64,000 nucleotides of DNA. It comes from Pseudomonadota bacterium (GTDB lineage Bacteria; Pseudomonadota; Gammaproteobacteria; Burkholderiales; Burkholderiaceae_C). The notes under the pieces are model-generated. The model saw only the letters and a list, made by a program, of their open reading frames with translations, made no database searches and was not told where the DNA came from. Location: the NCBI GenBank assembly GCA_023442945.1, contig JAEZWW010000112.1, forward strand, positions 79,195-143,194, in the 5' to 3' direction. The position numbers and the translations under genes were made by a program. Positions 36,843-45,013 of this stretch are shown here, one piece after another. Within the stretch, counting starts at the first letter, position 1. Every line of letters begins with the position of its first letter.

Positions 36843-37871
36843 TCAACCCACGCCGTAGTTCGGCGCCGCGCTCAGTTCGTCAAACAAATCGCTGTAGATT
36901 TTGTAGCGGCTTGCGCTGATGGTTGTAGGGCCAGTGGCCGAATTCTTGTCCAAATCGGCGCTGGACCCTGCACCGGCGATGGCGGCACGCACGCCGCAAC
37001 CCGGTTCGTGCAGGTGCGTGCAGTTGTAGAACTTGCAGTCGGCCACGTGCGGCTTCAGGTCGGGCATGTAGGCAGCCAGCTGCGCCGGGTCGATGTGGCG
37101 CAGGCCAAATTCCTGAAAGCCGGGCGAATCGATCAGCGCGCCGGTGCGCGCGTCGTCCAGCCAGTACCAGGTGGTCGTCGTGGTCGTGTGCTTGCCGGAG
37201 TTGAGCGCTTGAGAAATCTCGCCCGTCAGCGCGCTGGCGCCAGGCACGGCGCGGTTGATCAGCGTGCTCTTGCCCGCGCCGGACGGGCCCAGGATCAGCG
37301 TGGTGCGGCCTTGCAGGCGGGCGATGACGTCGTCCAGCGAACAGCCGTCGGGCACCTGGCCGTCCTTGGGTTTGGCGGCCATCGGCAGCACGCGGTAGCC
37401 CATGGCGCGGTAGGGCGCCAGGCGCTGCCAGGCGCGGGCGAACAGGTCCGTCAGGTCGGCCTTGTTCAGCACGATGAGCGGTTCGATGTGCTCGGCCTCG
37501 CAGGCGATCAGGGCGCGCGACAGCTGGTGTTCGGAAAACTCGGGCTCGGCCGCGACCAGGATCAGCACCTGGTCCAGGTTGGCGGCGAAGGACTTGGTGC
37601 GGATCTCGTCCTGGCGGTACAGCAGGTTGCGGCGCGGCTCGATCTGCTCGACCGTGCCTTCGTCCTGCGACGGCTGCCAGCGCACGCGGTCGCCCACGAC
37701 CACGCCCAGCTTTTTGCCGCGCGGGTGGCAGATCACGCGCTCGCCGGCCGGCGTTTCCACCACGCAGTGGCGGCCGTGGCTGGCGATGACCAGGCCAGGC
37801 AGCAGCGCCGCCTGGTCGGCGGCGGCCGCGGCGGCGCGGCCTTTGGAGGTGGCGCGCGCTGGGCGGCTCAT
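36843..37871 (-). CDS. rsgA: Small ribosomal subunit biogenesis GTPase RsgA, with a repeat read in frame
   Basis: Circularly permuted GTPase that helps mature the 30S subunit. The 342-residue protein has an OB domain (ASHGRHCVVETPAGERVICH), the permuted G motifs (G4 LNKAD, G1 GPSGAGKSTLIN, G2 TTTTT, G3 DSPGFQEF) and the zinc knuckle CKFYNCTHLHEPGCGV. After the knuckle, where homologues have a short linker, about 20 extra residues (DLDKNSATGPTTISAS) come from an interspersed repeat lying on this strand. The reading frame then continues into the native-looking RYKIYSDLFDEL. The ATG at 37871 has GAAGGG upstream. GTPase function is probably intact because the insertion is beyond all motifs. Confidence 0.95.
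   Translation of the reverse strand: MSRPARATSKGRAAAAAADQAALLPGLVIASHGRHCVVETPAGERVICHPRGKKLGVVVGDRVRWQPSQDEGTVEQIEPRRNLLYRQDEIRTKSFAANLDQVLILVAAEPEFSEHQLSRALIACEAEHIEPLIVLNKADLTDLFARAWQRLAPYRAMGYRVLPMAAKPKDGQVPDGCSLDDVIARLQGRTTLILGPSGAGKSTLINRAVPGASALTGEISQALNSGKHTTTTTTWYWLDDARTGALIDSPGFQEFGLRHIDPAQLAAYMPDLKPHVADCKFYNCTHLHEPGCGVRAAIAGAGSSADLDKNSATGPTTISASRYKIYSDLFDELSAAPNYGVG
36893..36957 (-). repeat. Interspersed repeat copy 7, inside the rsgA coding sequence
   Basis: Minus-orientation copy (GGCCCTACAACCATCAGCGC on the coding strand) translated in frame as residues of about 305-326 of RsgA. Confidence 0.85.
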
Positions 37872-37873
37872 AA

Positions 37874-38002
37874 GATGGCCCTTCGTGCTTCGCACTGCGG
37901 GTGCGAGCGCCTTCGGAGCGGCCGGGCGGCGCTCATGGGATGGCCCTTCGTGCTTCGCACTGCGGGTGCGAGCGCCTTCGGAGCGGCCGGGCGGCGCTCA
38001 TG
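37874..38002. repeat. 65-bp unit in tandem duplicate upstream of rsgA
   Basis: 37874-37938 is repeated almost exactly at 37939-38002 (period 65 bp). Each unit contains a small hairpin (TCGCAC/GTGCGA) and, on the minus strand, a GAAGGG followed by ATGAGC, that is, a copy of the rsgA ribosome-binding region. The array fills the whole gap between the phhB stop and the rsgA start. Confidence 0.9.
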
Positions 38003-38369
38003 CGCCAGCGCCGGCGGGGTCCGGCAGCGCGTTCGGGCCCGGGTCCAGCAGGTCGGTCTGGCGCGCGGCGTCGAAGTCGCGCGGCGTCAGGCCGCCCGCG
38101 TCGTGTGTGGACCAGCGCACGGCGCACAGGCCCCAGCCGACGGTGAGGGTGGGGTGGTGGTTGATCGATTCGGCCAGCGCCGCCACGCGCTGCGCGAAGG
38201 CCATGGCGGCGGCGAAGTCGGTGAAGCGCCAGACTTTCTCAATGGCTGCGGCGCTGCCCTCGGTGGCCGCGTGCCAACCCGGTTGGTGGGCCAGAAATGC
38301 TTTTAAATCCATAGCTGCTTGCGCTGATGGTTGTAAGGCGTCTGGCCGATTTTGTTTGAAATCGCTCAT
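37998..38369 (-). CDS. phhB: 4a-hydroxytetrahydrobiopterin dehydratase (pterin-4a-carbinolamine dehydratase)
   Basis: Regenerates the pterin cofactor of phenylalanine hydroxylase. The family signature INHHPTLTVGWGLCAVRWSTHD with the paired histidines, and the GGLTPRDFDAARQTD end, are clear. Two starts are possible: the ATG at 38369, overlapping the upstream peptidase stop as ATGA, giving 123 residues; or the ATG at 38312 (MDLKAFLAHQPGW), giving 104 residues, closer to the family length. The 19 extra residues are encoded by an interspersed repeat. No phenylalanine hydroxylase gene is nearby in the window. Confidence 0.85.
   Translation of the reverse strand: MSDFKQNRPDALQPSAQAAMDLKAFLAHQPGWHAATEGSAAAIEKVWRFTDFAAAMAFAQRVAALAESINHHPTLTVGWGLCAVRWSTHDAGGLTPRDFDAARQTDLLDPGPNALPDPAGAGA
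38301..38362 (-). repeat. Interspersed repeat copy 8, at the phhB start
   Basis: Minus-orientation copy; on the coding strand it contains ACAACCATCAGCGCAAGCAG and supplies the codons before, and the ATG of, the alternative phhB start. Confidence 0.85.
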
Positions 38370-39670
38370 GTGGGCAGGATCTGCGCGCCCATGCGCGCGA
38401 TGCGTTCGCTGGCCGGCGGGTGCGAGTAGTAAAAGCGCACGTACAGCGGGTCAGGCGTGAGCGTGCTGGCGTTGTCTTTGTAGAGCTTGACCAGTGCGTT
38501 CGACAAGTCCTGTGCGTTGGCCTGGCTGGCGGCGTAGGCGTCGGCTTCAAACTCGTGCTTGCGCGACAGCTGCGCCATCAGCGGCGACAGGAAGAAGCTG
38601 AACAGCGGCACCACCAGCATGAACAGCAGCAGCGCCAACGCGTGGTTGGGCACGGCGCCGCCCAGCGTGGCCGGCAGGTTGGGCGTGACGCCCAGGCCGG
38701 CGTAGAACCAGGGCTGGCCCGACAGCCAGCCCAGCAGCGCCAGTCCGGCCAGGCTGAAGGCGAACAGGCCGGCGATGCGCTTGACGATGTGGCGGTGCTT
38801 GAAGTGGCCCAGCTCGTGCGCCAGCACGGCTTCGACCTCGGCCGGGGTCAGCTGGCTCAGCAGCGTGTCGAAAAACACCACGCGCTTGGCGGCGCCGAAG
38901 CCGGTGAAGTAGGCGTTGGCGTGGGCGCTGCGGCGGCTGCCGTCCATCACGAACAAGCCCTTGGCGGCAAAACCGCAGCGCGCCATCAGCTGGCTGACGC
39001 GTTCGGCCAGTGATTCGTCCTGCAGCGGCTGGAAGCGGTTGAACATCGGCGCGATGACGGTGGGGTAGATCACCAGCATCAGCAGGCTGAAGGCCATCCA
39101 CACGCCCCAGGTCCACAGCCACCACCACGTGCCTGTGGCCTGCATCAGCCACAGCACCAAGGCGGCCACCGGCACGCCGATGGCGACGCTGAGCAGCGTG
39201 GACTTGAGCAGATCGCCCAGCCACAGCGACCAGGGCATCTTGTTGAAACCAAAGCGCTCTTCGATGACGAAGGTCTGGTAGATGGACGTGGGCAGGTCGA
39301 CCAGGCCGTTGATGACGGCAAAGCTGATCAGCAGCGCCAGCGGTTGCAACAGCGGGCGCGGGCCCAGCCAGTCCAACAGCGCGCCGTTCAGCCAGTCCAG
39401 CCCGCCCAGCAGCGTCCAGCCCAGCAGCACGGCGGCGGCCAGGGCCAGCTCCAGCAGGCCGAAGCGCAGCTTGGCCACGGTGTAGTCGGCCGCGCGCTGG
39501 TGGGCGGCCAGGCCGATGGTGCCAGCGAATTCGTCGGGCACGGCAGCGCGGTGGCGGGCCACGGCGCGGATCTGGCGCGACGCCAGCCAGAACTTGACGG
39601 CCAGGTTGGCCAGCAGGACCAGGCCAAACACCAGGCTGGTCACCAAAGCGGGGGAAAGCGGCTCGTTCAA
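38366..39670 (-). CDS. M48 family metallopeptidase (Ste24/CAAX prenyl protease type)
   Basis: A 434-residue inner-membrane zinc peptidase. Multiple membrane helices surround the catalytic HELGH (AVLAHELGHFKHRH), with the third ligand in KHEFEADAYA. The N-terminal half contains the Ste24-specific segment SIYQTFVIEERFGFNKM. The annotated start is TTG at 39670 without a clear Shine-Dalgarno sequence; a GTG nine codons in is an alternative. Bacterial members are thought to degrade damaged membrane proteins. It overlaps phhB by four bases and is divergent from orn. Confidence 0.9.
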   Translation of the reverse strand: MNEPLSPALVTSLVFGLVLLANLAVKFWLASRQIRAVARHRAAVPDEFAGTIGLAAHQRAADYTVAKLRFGLLELALAAAVLLGWTLLGGLDWLNGALLDWLGPRPLLQPLALLISFAVINGLVDLPTSIYQTFVIEERFGFNKMPWSLWLGDLLKSTLLSVAIGVPVAALVLWLMQATGTWWWLWTWGVWMAFSLLMLVIYPTVIAPMFNRFQPLQDESLAERVSQLMARCGFAAKGLFVMDGSRRSAHANAYFTGFGAAKRVVFFDTLLSQLTPAEVEAVLAHELGHFKHRHIVKRIAGLFAFSLAGLALLGWLSGQPWFYAGLGVTPNLPATLGGAVPNHALALLLFMLVVPLFSFFLSPLMAQLSRKHEFEADAYAASQANAQDLSNALVKLYKDNASTLTPDPLYVRFYYSHPPASERIARMGAQILPT

Positions 39671-39787
39671 GGTAAGGGCTCTGAAAAAGGCGGTGGGCGG
39701 GCCAAAACCCGCAGTTTAGGGCGCGCCGGCCGCGCGCAAGTGGCGCTGCCGGCTTGGGCGGCGCGCGCGGGGTGGACAATTGGCGCC

Positions 39788-40384
39788 ATGAGCGAAACCG
39801 AACACACCGACGCGCCCGCGCCCACCCTGGCCAAATCCGACGACAACCTGGTCTGGCTGGACTGCGAGATGACCGGGCTGGACCCCGAGAAAGAACGCAT
39901 TATCGAGATCGCCGTGGTGGTGACCGACCCGTGGCTGACCACGCGCGTGGAAGGCCCGGTGCTGGCCGTGCACCAGAGCGATGCGCAGCTGAATGCCATG
40001 GACGCCTGGAACAAGGGCACGCATGGGCGCAGCGGGCTGATCGACAAGGTCAAGGCCAGCCCATTGACCGAGGCGATGGCCGAGCAGCAGGTGATCGACT
40101 TCTTGTCGAAGTACGTGGGCAAGGGCGCCTCCCCCCTGTGCGGCAACACCATCGGGCAGGACCGGCGCTTTCTGGTGAAGTACATGCCGCAGCTGGAGGC
40201 GTTTTTTCACTACCGCAGCATCGACGTCAGCACGCTGAAAGAGCTGGCGCGCCGCTGGCGGCCGGAGGTGGTGGACGCCTTCAAGAAGCAGCAGTCGCAC
40301 ACCGCGCTGGCCGACGTGCACGAGTCGATCGACGAGCTGCTGCACTACCGCACGCACTTCCTGCAGGTGGCGGTGCCTCAGTGA
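39788..40384 (+). CDS. orn: Oligoribonuclease
   Basis: A 3'-to-5' exonuclease of the DEDDh family that removes the last di- and short oligoribonucleotides, including pGpG from c-di-GMP turnover. The 198-residue protein shows the four acidic residues and the histidine in VWLDCEMTGLDPEKERIIEI, GNTIGQDRRFLVKYMPQ, and HTALADVHESIDEL. The start MSETEHTDAP at 39788 is followed by about 15 polar residues before the conserved core. The stop lies right next to an interspersed repeat. Confidence 0.96.
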   Translation: MSETEHTDAPAPTLAKSDDNLVWLDCEMTGLDPEKERIIEIAVVVTDPWLTTRVEGPVLAVHQSDAQLNAMDAWNKGTHGRSGLIDKVKASPLTEAMAEQQVIDFLSKYVGKGASPLCGNTIGQDRRFLVKYMPQLEAFFHYRSIDVSTLKELARRWRPEVVDAFKKQQSHTALADVHESIDELLHYRTHFLQVAVPQ

Positions 40385-40444
40385 TTTGAAGGGAAATTGG
40401 CCTGTGGCCCTACAGCCATCTGCGCCGGAAGCTATTGTTTTGGA
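40384..40444 (+). repeat. Interspersed repeat copy 9
   Basis: Near-consensus forward copy (GGCCTGTGGCCCTACAGCCA) filling the 47-bp gap between orn and the converging DUF2726 gene and running into the latter's stop codon. Confidence 0.9.
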
Positions 40445-41163
40445 AGCGATCCGCGGCGGCTGTCGAGCGTGCCCAGGAAGGAGTCGGCCTGTGGCCAGGG
40501 GGCGAAGTCGGAATCCGTCAGCTGCCCGTCCGGGCCGTGCCCGCGCTGGCCGCGCCCTTTGTCCAACGCCTGGTGCAGGTGGTTGCGCACCGCGTCCAGG
40601 TCGGCCGGTTGCGTGCGGTGCGACAGCATCATCGCCTCGCCCGCGCCCAGGAATTCGGTGCGCAGCGATTCGGGCCGCGGCAGGGTGTCGGACGTCATCA
40701 CCCAGTAGCCGATGCCGCACTGGCCCAGCAGCGTGTGCTTGAGGTGCTTGTTGCCGCGCGTCAGGCTGCGTGGGCCGTTGACGTCCACGCAGCCGATCAC
40801 CTGGCCGTCGGGGCTGCAGATGGTGAAGCTGCAGTACGCGGTGCTGAGCATCTCGAACCATTCGCGGCCCTGTTCCGGGTCGCGTGGCATGGTGAAGCGC
40901 GTCAGCGGCAGCTTGGGGACGATCTGGTGGTCGGGGAAGGTCTCGCGCAGCCAGTCCCAGACCCGGCGCTCGGCGCTGTTGACCAGCGGGCGTGGGTTCA
41001 GCGGCCATTGCTTGGGCATGCGGCGCGGCTTTTCGACCGTGCGTTCGCGCGCGACGCGTTGGCGTTCGGACAAATAGAGGGCGAAGCCAAGCAAACCGGC
41101 CAACAGACCGATCACGCCCAGCACGACAATCGCCACTCCGCCCGAACCCGATAGCGCGTTCAC
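40432..41163 (-). CDS. Membrane-anchored DUF2726 protein
   Basis: A 243-residue protein with one N-terminal membrane segment (VAIVVLGVIGLLAGLLGFALYL), a basic linker, and a cytoplasmic domain with NSAERRVWDWLRETFPDHQIVPKL. That segment is followed by CSPDGQVIGCVDVNG, the pattern of DUF2726, a domain related to restriction-endonuclease-like folds. The function is unknown. The last residues (LPKQ and stop) fall in an interspersed repeat. It is preceded by a 190-bp gap with no gene. Confidence 0.8.
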   Translation of the reverse strand: MNALSGSGGVAIVVLGVIGLLAGLLGFALYLSERQRVARERTVEKPRRMPKQWPLNPRPLVNSAERRVWDWLRETFPDHQIVPKLPLTRFTMPRDPEQGREWFEMLSTAYCSFTICSPDGQVIGCVDVNGPRSLTRGNKHLKHTLLGQCGIGYWVMTSDTLPRPESLRTEFLGAGEAMMLSHRTQPADLDAVRNHLHQALDKGRGQRGHGPDGQLTDSDFAPWPQADSFLGTLDSRRGSLPKQ

Positions 41164-41352
41164 GCCAAACTCCCTTGTACTTGTGGTGGTATGTTAGCAA
41201 TGGTAAATCACTATGCTGAAGATTGAGGTTTTCTATGCACGCAGGCCGAGTCGTGCGCGCCGATCCTCGGCCAATACGCTACTAATTCACGGCGCCCAGA
41301 GCTGGCCGGCGTTGCGTGGGCGCCGAATCGGGCGCGCGGGCCGGGGCGGGTG

Positions 41353-42093
41353 ATGCGGCTGGACCAGATGCTGTTTTCCCAGGGCTTTGGCACGCGCCGG
41401 GTCTGCGCTGGCCTGATCGAACAAGGCTGGGTGCGCGTGGACGGGCAGGTGTGTACGGCGCCAGATGAAGACGTCGACACCCAGGGGGCCGAGCTGCGCT
41501 ACAGCGTGCAGGGCACAGACTGGGTGTACCGCGAACGCGCTTACCTGATGCTGCACAAGCCCGCAGGCTACGAATGTTCGCACCGCCCCGGTGCCTGGCC
41601 GAGTGTCTACACGCTGCTGCCTGCGCCGCTGCGCCAGCGTCCGCCGCACACCAAGTCGTCGGCCAAGATCGTCGGTGTGCAGGCCGTCGGGCGGCTGGAC
41701 CAGGACACCACGGGTTTGCTGCTGCTGTCGGACGACGGCGCCTTCATCCACCGCATGAATTCGCCCAAGCACCACGTGCCCAAGGTGTACGAGGTGCAGA
41801 CGCGCCACCCGTTGGATGCCCAACAGCTGCAGCGCCTGTCCGGCGGCGTGGTGCTGGACGACGACCCCCGGCCGGTCGCCGCGGCCGACGCGGTGGCGGT
41901 GGGCGACCATCACCTGCGCCTGACGCTGACCGAGGGCAAGTACCACCAGGTCAAGCGCATGGTCGCCGCCGTTGGCAACCGGGTCGATGGCCTGCACCGC
42001 TCCCGCATCGGGACGCTGACGCTGCCGGAAGATTTGGCGGCCGGCCAGTGGCGATGGCTGGGTCCGGACGACCTGGCGGCGTTGAAGCCCTGA
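41353..42093 (+). CDS. rsuA: 16S rRNA pseudouridine synthase, RsuA family
   Basis: Isomerises a uridine (U516 in E. coli) of 16S rRNA. The 246-residue protein has an N-terminal S4 RNA-binding domain (MRLDQMLFSQGFGTRRVC, GWVRVDGQV), the catalytic Asp in VGRLDQDTTGLLLLSDDG near residue 116, and the C-terminal EGKYHQVKRMVAAVGNRV motif. An adjacent GTG three bases upstream is an equally possible start; GGGGCGGG precedes both. RsuA is the most likely member, but the exact target uridine is inferred. Confidence 0.88.
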   Translation: MRLDQMLFSQGFGTRRVCAGLIEQGWVRVDGQVCTAPDEDVDTQGAELRYSVQGTDWVYRERAYLMLHKPAGYECSHRPGAWPSVYTLLPAPLRQRPPHTKSSAKIVGVQAVGRLDQDTTGLLLLSDDGAFIHRMNSPKHHVPKVYEVQTRHPLDAQQLQRLSGGVVLDDDPRPVAAADAVAVGDHHLRLTLTEGKYHQVKRMVAAVGNRVDGLHRSRIGTLTLPEDLAAGQWRWLGPDDLAALKP

Positions 42094-42208
42094 GGACCGT
42101 CCCCGCCATGTCGCGAAGGGCCAACGGGGGGGTGCGAGACGGCCTGGTCACTGCTTGGTAATAATATTTAGCTACATTCCTCGCGATAAGCACCACCGAG
42201 GACTGGGA

Positions 42209-42922
42209 ATGATCTTGACCAAGACCGAGCGCGGGCGGGCCTTGCTGTCCGACCGGCGTGCCCTGAGCCCGCGCGAGCGGCAACTGCTGGTCCTGGCCGA
42301 CGGTCGGCGCACCACAGCGGAGTTGGGGCGCTTGCTGGGTTTCGAGGTGGAGCCGGCGGTACAGCGCCTGCTGCAGGAGGGCTATCTGGAGCGGGCACGT
42401 TCGGCGGCGGGGCAACCCGAAATCGCCGCCGGCGCCATGGCCAGCGGACCGGTGCTGGCCGACAGGCCGCAGACGCGCGCCATTGAGGCGCCAGTGGCGC
42501 CACCCGCGCCCGAAGCGGCGCCGGCCAGCCCGCCTCGCGGCGGCTCCCGGCGCTCGCTGGCGGCCAGCAAGATGTACGTCGTCAGCCTGATGCAGATGCT
42601 GCGCGACGCGGACGCTGCGTCGATCGCGGTGTCGCTGCATTGCGCCGAAGGGGCCGATGACCTGGTGGAAGCCTTCACCGGTGCGCTGGTCTACCTGCAC
42701 AACCGCAGCGGTGCCGACTACGCCTCGCGCGTGGCCAGCCGCTTGATGGAGGTGATGCCCCTGGCCCAACTGCCCCAGTTGTGCGAGGCCCTGGACGCGT
42801 CCGGCGCCGACGCCCTGAAAGCCGTGGCTGAGGCGCAGCGGCAATTGGACAAGCGCATGGCCGTGCCGCCGCCGCCCGTGGGCCGCCCAGCGGCTTCGCC
42901 GACGGCCGCGGCCCCCGCCTGA
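42209..42922 (+). CDS. Cytoplasmic protein of unknown function, winged-helix-like N-terminus
   Basis: A 237-residue protein. Its N-terminus (ILTKTERGRALLSDRRALSP, ERQLLVLADGRRTTAELGRL, PAVQRLLQEGYLERA) has the helix pattern of a small winged helix. A Pro/Ala linker (residues near 75-115) leads to an all-helical C-terminal domain (SKMYVVSLMQMLRDADAASI and VASRLMEVMPLAQLPQLCEA). The ATG at 42209 follows CTGGGA. It is a lineage-typical protein whose role I do not know; the layout would suit a sensory or scaffold protein. A strong bidirectional terminator follows. Confidence 0.7.
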   Translation: MILTKTERGRALLSDRRALSPRERQLLVLADGRRTTAELGRLLGFEVEPAVQRLLQEGYLERARSAAGQPEIAAGAMASGPVLADRPQTRAIEAPVAPPAPEAAPASPPRGGSRRSLAASKMYVVSLMQMLRDADAASIAVSLHCAEGADDLVEAFTGALVYLHNRSGADYASRVASRLMEVMPLAQLPQLCEALDASGADALKAVAEAQRQLDKRMAVPPPPVGRPAASPTAAAPA

Positions 42923-42991
42923 AGCGGCGCAGTGTGTCGCAGCCCGCCCAGCGTGCGGACGCGCGGGGCCCCAGCAAAACCGAACAGGCAT

Positions 42992-43025
42992 AAAAAAACG
43001 GCCGCTTGCAACGGCCGTTTTTCCT
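42992..43025. terminator. Bidirectional terminator
   Basis: AAAAAACGGCCG pairs with CGGCCGTTTTT around CTTGCAA. It serves the plus-strand gene ending at 42922 and the minus-strand gene ending at 43063. A similar hairpin (44590-44618) follows the third paralogue. Confidence 0.9.
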
Positions 43026-43062
43026 GTATCAACCTCGCGCGGAGTGGTGCCGCGCCTGGCGA

Positions 43063-43407
43063 TTACTCGCCAGTGGCTTGCGTCGGGGCAACGCGGTGTT
43101 GCTGGGCAACGGTGCTGCCGTCAAACACGCCCGAAGCAGGCGGGTTGGCAATCGCTTGTGCGCGCACTTCAGCGCGGGTCAGGCCGGCGTTGCTTTTGGC
43201 AACCGTCTGGCCGTCAAAAGCGCCCGAAGCGGGGCGCTGGGCCACTGCTTCGTTGCGCACGTTGTCGCGGGCAACGGTGGATACGGCCTTGGCTTCGTCC
43301 AGGAACAGCGGGCCTTCGCCGCTGGCGGGCATTTGGGCCATGGCGCTGCCGGCGAACAGGGCCGACAGGGCAGCGGCGGCGGTGATGGAAGCAAAACGTG
43401 CAGTCAT
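43063..43407 (-). CDS. Small secreted repeat protein, paralogue 1 (DUF4148-like)
   Basis: A 114-residue exported protein. The signal peptide is RFASITAAAALSALFAGSAM with a cut after AMAQ. The mature part has two imperfect ~30-residue units, RDNVRNEAVAQRPASGAFDG and LTRAEVRAQAIANPPASGVF, the second resembling the short TRAxVRAEL motif of DUF4148 proteins from Burkholderiales. The inner ATG at 43407 is preferred because AAGGA is seven bases away; an ATG two codons earlier would sit on top of it. Function unknown. Two more paralogues follow on the same strand. Confidence 0.8.
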   Translation of the reverse strand: MTARFASITAAAALSALFAGSAMAQMPASGEGPLFLDEAKAVSTVARDNVRNEAVAQRPASGAFDGQTVAKSNAGLTRAEVRAQAIANPPASGVFDGSTVAQQHRVAPTQATGE

Positions 43408-43722
43408 GGTCATTCCTTTTCTGGTGGGGCCAGGGGTTCTGGCGGTCTGGCGGCAGGCCCCGAAGCGGGGGGTGATCCCACTGCAGAGCCTCGACGTCAT
43501 ATTGGTAGTTTCCCTAATATTCGAACCAAGAAACAGGGGCAAGTTCTCAAAAGACTATTTCCAAATTGGAAACAATAAGCGGGAACTTTCGTCAATTTTC
43601 GAGAAACACCGCGTGTAACCGGTAGTAGGTGGCTGCGCTACATCCGCTGCGCAGCCCGCAACCCGCACAGCCCGCAGCCCGCCGGAGACCGTGCGGAGCG
43701 CCCGGTCCGGCACAAGGGCTTC
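43408..43722. other. Gap between paralogues 1 and 2
   Basis: 315 bp without a convincing gene. The part near 43496-43610 is comparatively AT-rich and probably holds the promoter of paralogue 1; no defined operator is seen. Confidence 0.5.
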
Positions 43723-44073
43723 TTACTCGCCCGTCGCCTGCGCTGGCGCGCCCAGGCTGCGTTGCTGTGCCACCGTGCCACCGTCGAACCCGCCCGCAGC
43801 GGGCGGGTGGGCAATCGCCTGTGCACGCACCTCGGCACGGGTCAGCACGCTGGAGCCTTGCGCGAACGAAGAATGCCCGTCAAAAGAGCCGGCGGCCGGC
43901 GGTGTGGCGACGGCCTGGGCCTGCACTTCGGCGCGGGTCAGGGTGGACACGCCCTTGGCTTCGTTCAGAAACAGCGGGCCTTCGCCACTGGCGGGCATCT
44001 GGGCCATGGCGTTGGCGGCCAAAAGGGCGGACACAGCGGCGACGGCGGCGATGGAGGCAAAACGGGGGGTCAT
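43723..44073 (-). CDS. Small secreted repeat protein, paralogue 2 (DUF4148-like)
   Basis: A 116-residue relative of the two neighbouring proteins and the most diverged of the three. It has a signal peptide (RFASIAAVAAVSALLAANAM, cut after AMAQ), the shared MPASGEGPLFLNEAK stretch, and both internal units in the LTRAEVxAQA form, so its two repeats resemble each other more than in paralogues 1 and 3. The start at 44073 has AAGGA nine bases upstream. An unusual His/Ser-rich spacer (FDGHSSFAQGSS) separates the units. Function unknown. Confidence 0.8.
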   Translation of the reverse strand: MTPRFASIAAVAAVSALLAANAMAQMPASGEGPLFLNEAKGVSTLTRAEVQAQAVATPPAAGSFDGHSSFAQGSSVLTRAEVRAQAIAHPPAAGGFDGGTVAQQRSLGAPAQATGE

Positions 44074-44079
44074 GATCAA

Positions 44080-44671
44080 ACTTCCTTGGACTTTCTAGCG
44101 TTACCAGCGACACCGCTGGCGGTCAGTGGCCGGGGCGCCGGGCCGCAGGGCTTTCGGGTTGCCTGGGCGTTGGCGTCGCTGCCATGACCTGTACTTTGCG
44201 CCTGCGGCGCTGTTTGAAAAACCCGTGTTCGCGCGACTCAATAGGTGCGTGAATGGAACAGTGAACGGGAAATCACCCGAATTTTGGCCACTATTTCGTT
44301 GATTAATCTTCCTGACGCAGCCAATTCAGCGTGAGCAAGCATTGACTTCGCAAGCGGCGGCGAAGGTGCAAGGCGCGTGTTGGCGCGGCAGAACTTCCGA
44401 GGGTGCGACGACGCGTCGGTGAGCCGAGCGGTGACTCGGCGCGTGGTCGTCCGCTTGGCGGCCTGCATGTCACACCTTGCGGGCAACGTCGCTCAACGTC
44501 GGCGCCTGGACGTCTGTACCGGTCATGGACCGCTTCATCGAATGGGTGGTGCGCAACGGCTGACGGATGCTTTTCGCGCCCACAAAGAAAAACGGCCGCA
44601 AAAAGCGGCCGTTTCTCTGGCTAAGCGGATGTCTTCCCGGCTGGCGCTGCGCGCGCCAACCCGTTCAAACC
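44080..44671. other. Gap between paralogues 2 and 3
   Basis: About 590 bp. Near 44180-44220 it carries a stretch (GACCTGTACTTTGCGCCTG) also found upstream of paralogue 3 near 45127, so the duplication included upstream DNA. The terminator of paralogue 3 is at 44590-44618. Short open frames on both strands (44238-44486, 44377-44685) look non-coding. Confidence 0.5.
44588..44620 (-). terminator. Terminator of paralogue 3
   Basis: AAACGGCCGC and GCGGCCGTTT pair around AAAAA, with a run of T on the minus strand. It resembles the terminator after paralogue 1, consistent with a duplicated transcription unit. Confidence 0.85.
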
Positions 44672-45013
44672 TTACTCGCCCGTAGCTTGCGTCGGAGCCA
44701 CGCGGTGTTGCTGCGCCACGGTAGAGCCATCAAACACGCCCGAAGCAGGCGGGTTGGCAATCGCTTGGGCACGCACTTCAGCGCGGGTCAGGCCGGCGTT
44801 GCTATTGGCCACCGTCTGGCCGTCAAAAGCACCCGAAGCGGGGCGCTGGGCCACAGCCTCGTTGCGCACGCTGTCGCGGGCCACGGTGGACACGGCCTTG
44901 GCTTCGTCCAGGAACAGCGGGCCTTCGCCGCTGGCGGGCATTTGGGCCATGGCATTGCCGGCGAACAGAGCGGACAGGGCAGCGGCGGCAGCGATAGAAG
45001 CGAACTTGGTCAT
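44672..45013 (-). CDS. Small secreted repeat protein, paralogue 3 (DUF4148-like)
   Basis: A 113-residue protein that differs from paralogue 1 at only two mature residues (Ser for Asn in the first unit, Asn for Lys in the spacer) plus small changes in the signal peptide. It keeps the MPASGEGPLFLDEAK stretch and the LTRAEVRAQA unit. The near identity with paralogue 1, the shared terminator and the diverged copy in between suggest recent duplication or gene conversion. Function unknown; expected to be periplasmic or secreted. Confidence 0.82.
   Translation of the reverse strand: MTKFASIAAAAALSALFAGNAMAQMPASGEGPLFLDEAKAVSTVARDSVRNEAVAQRPASGAFDGQTVANSNAGLTRAEVRAQAIANPPASGVFDGSTVAQQHRVAPTQATGE

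Noticed and set aside
37874..38002. CRISPR-like array
   Set aside because: Direct head-to-tail duplication without unique spacers; no cas genes.
44238..44685. Two small frames between paralogues 2 and 3
   Set aside because: Arg/Ala-rich, no ribosome-binding sites, overlap the terminator and duplicated upstream DNA.
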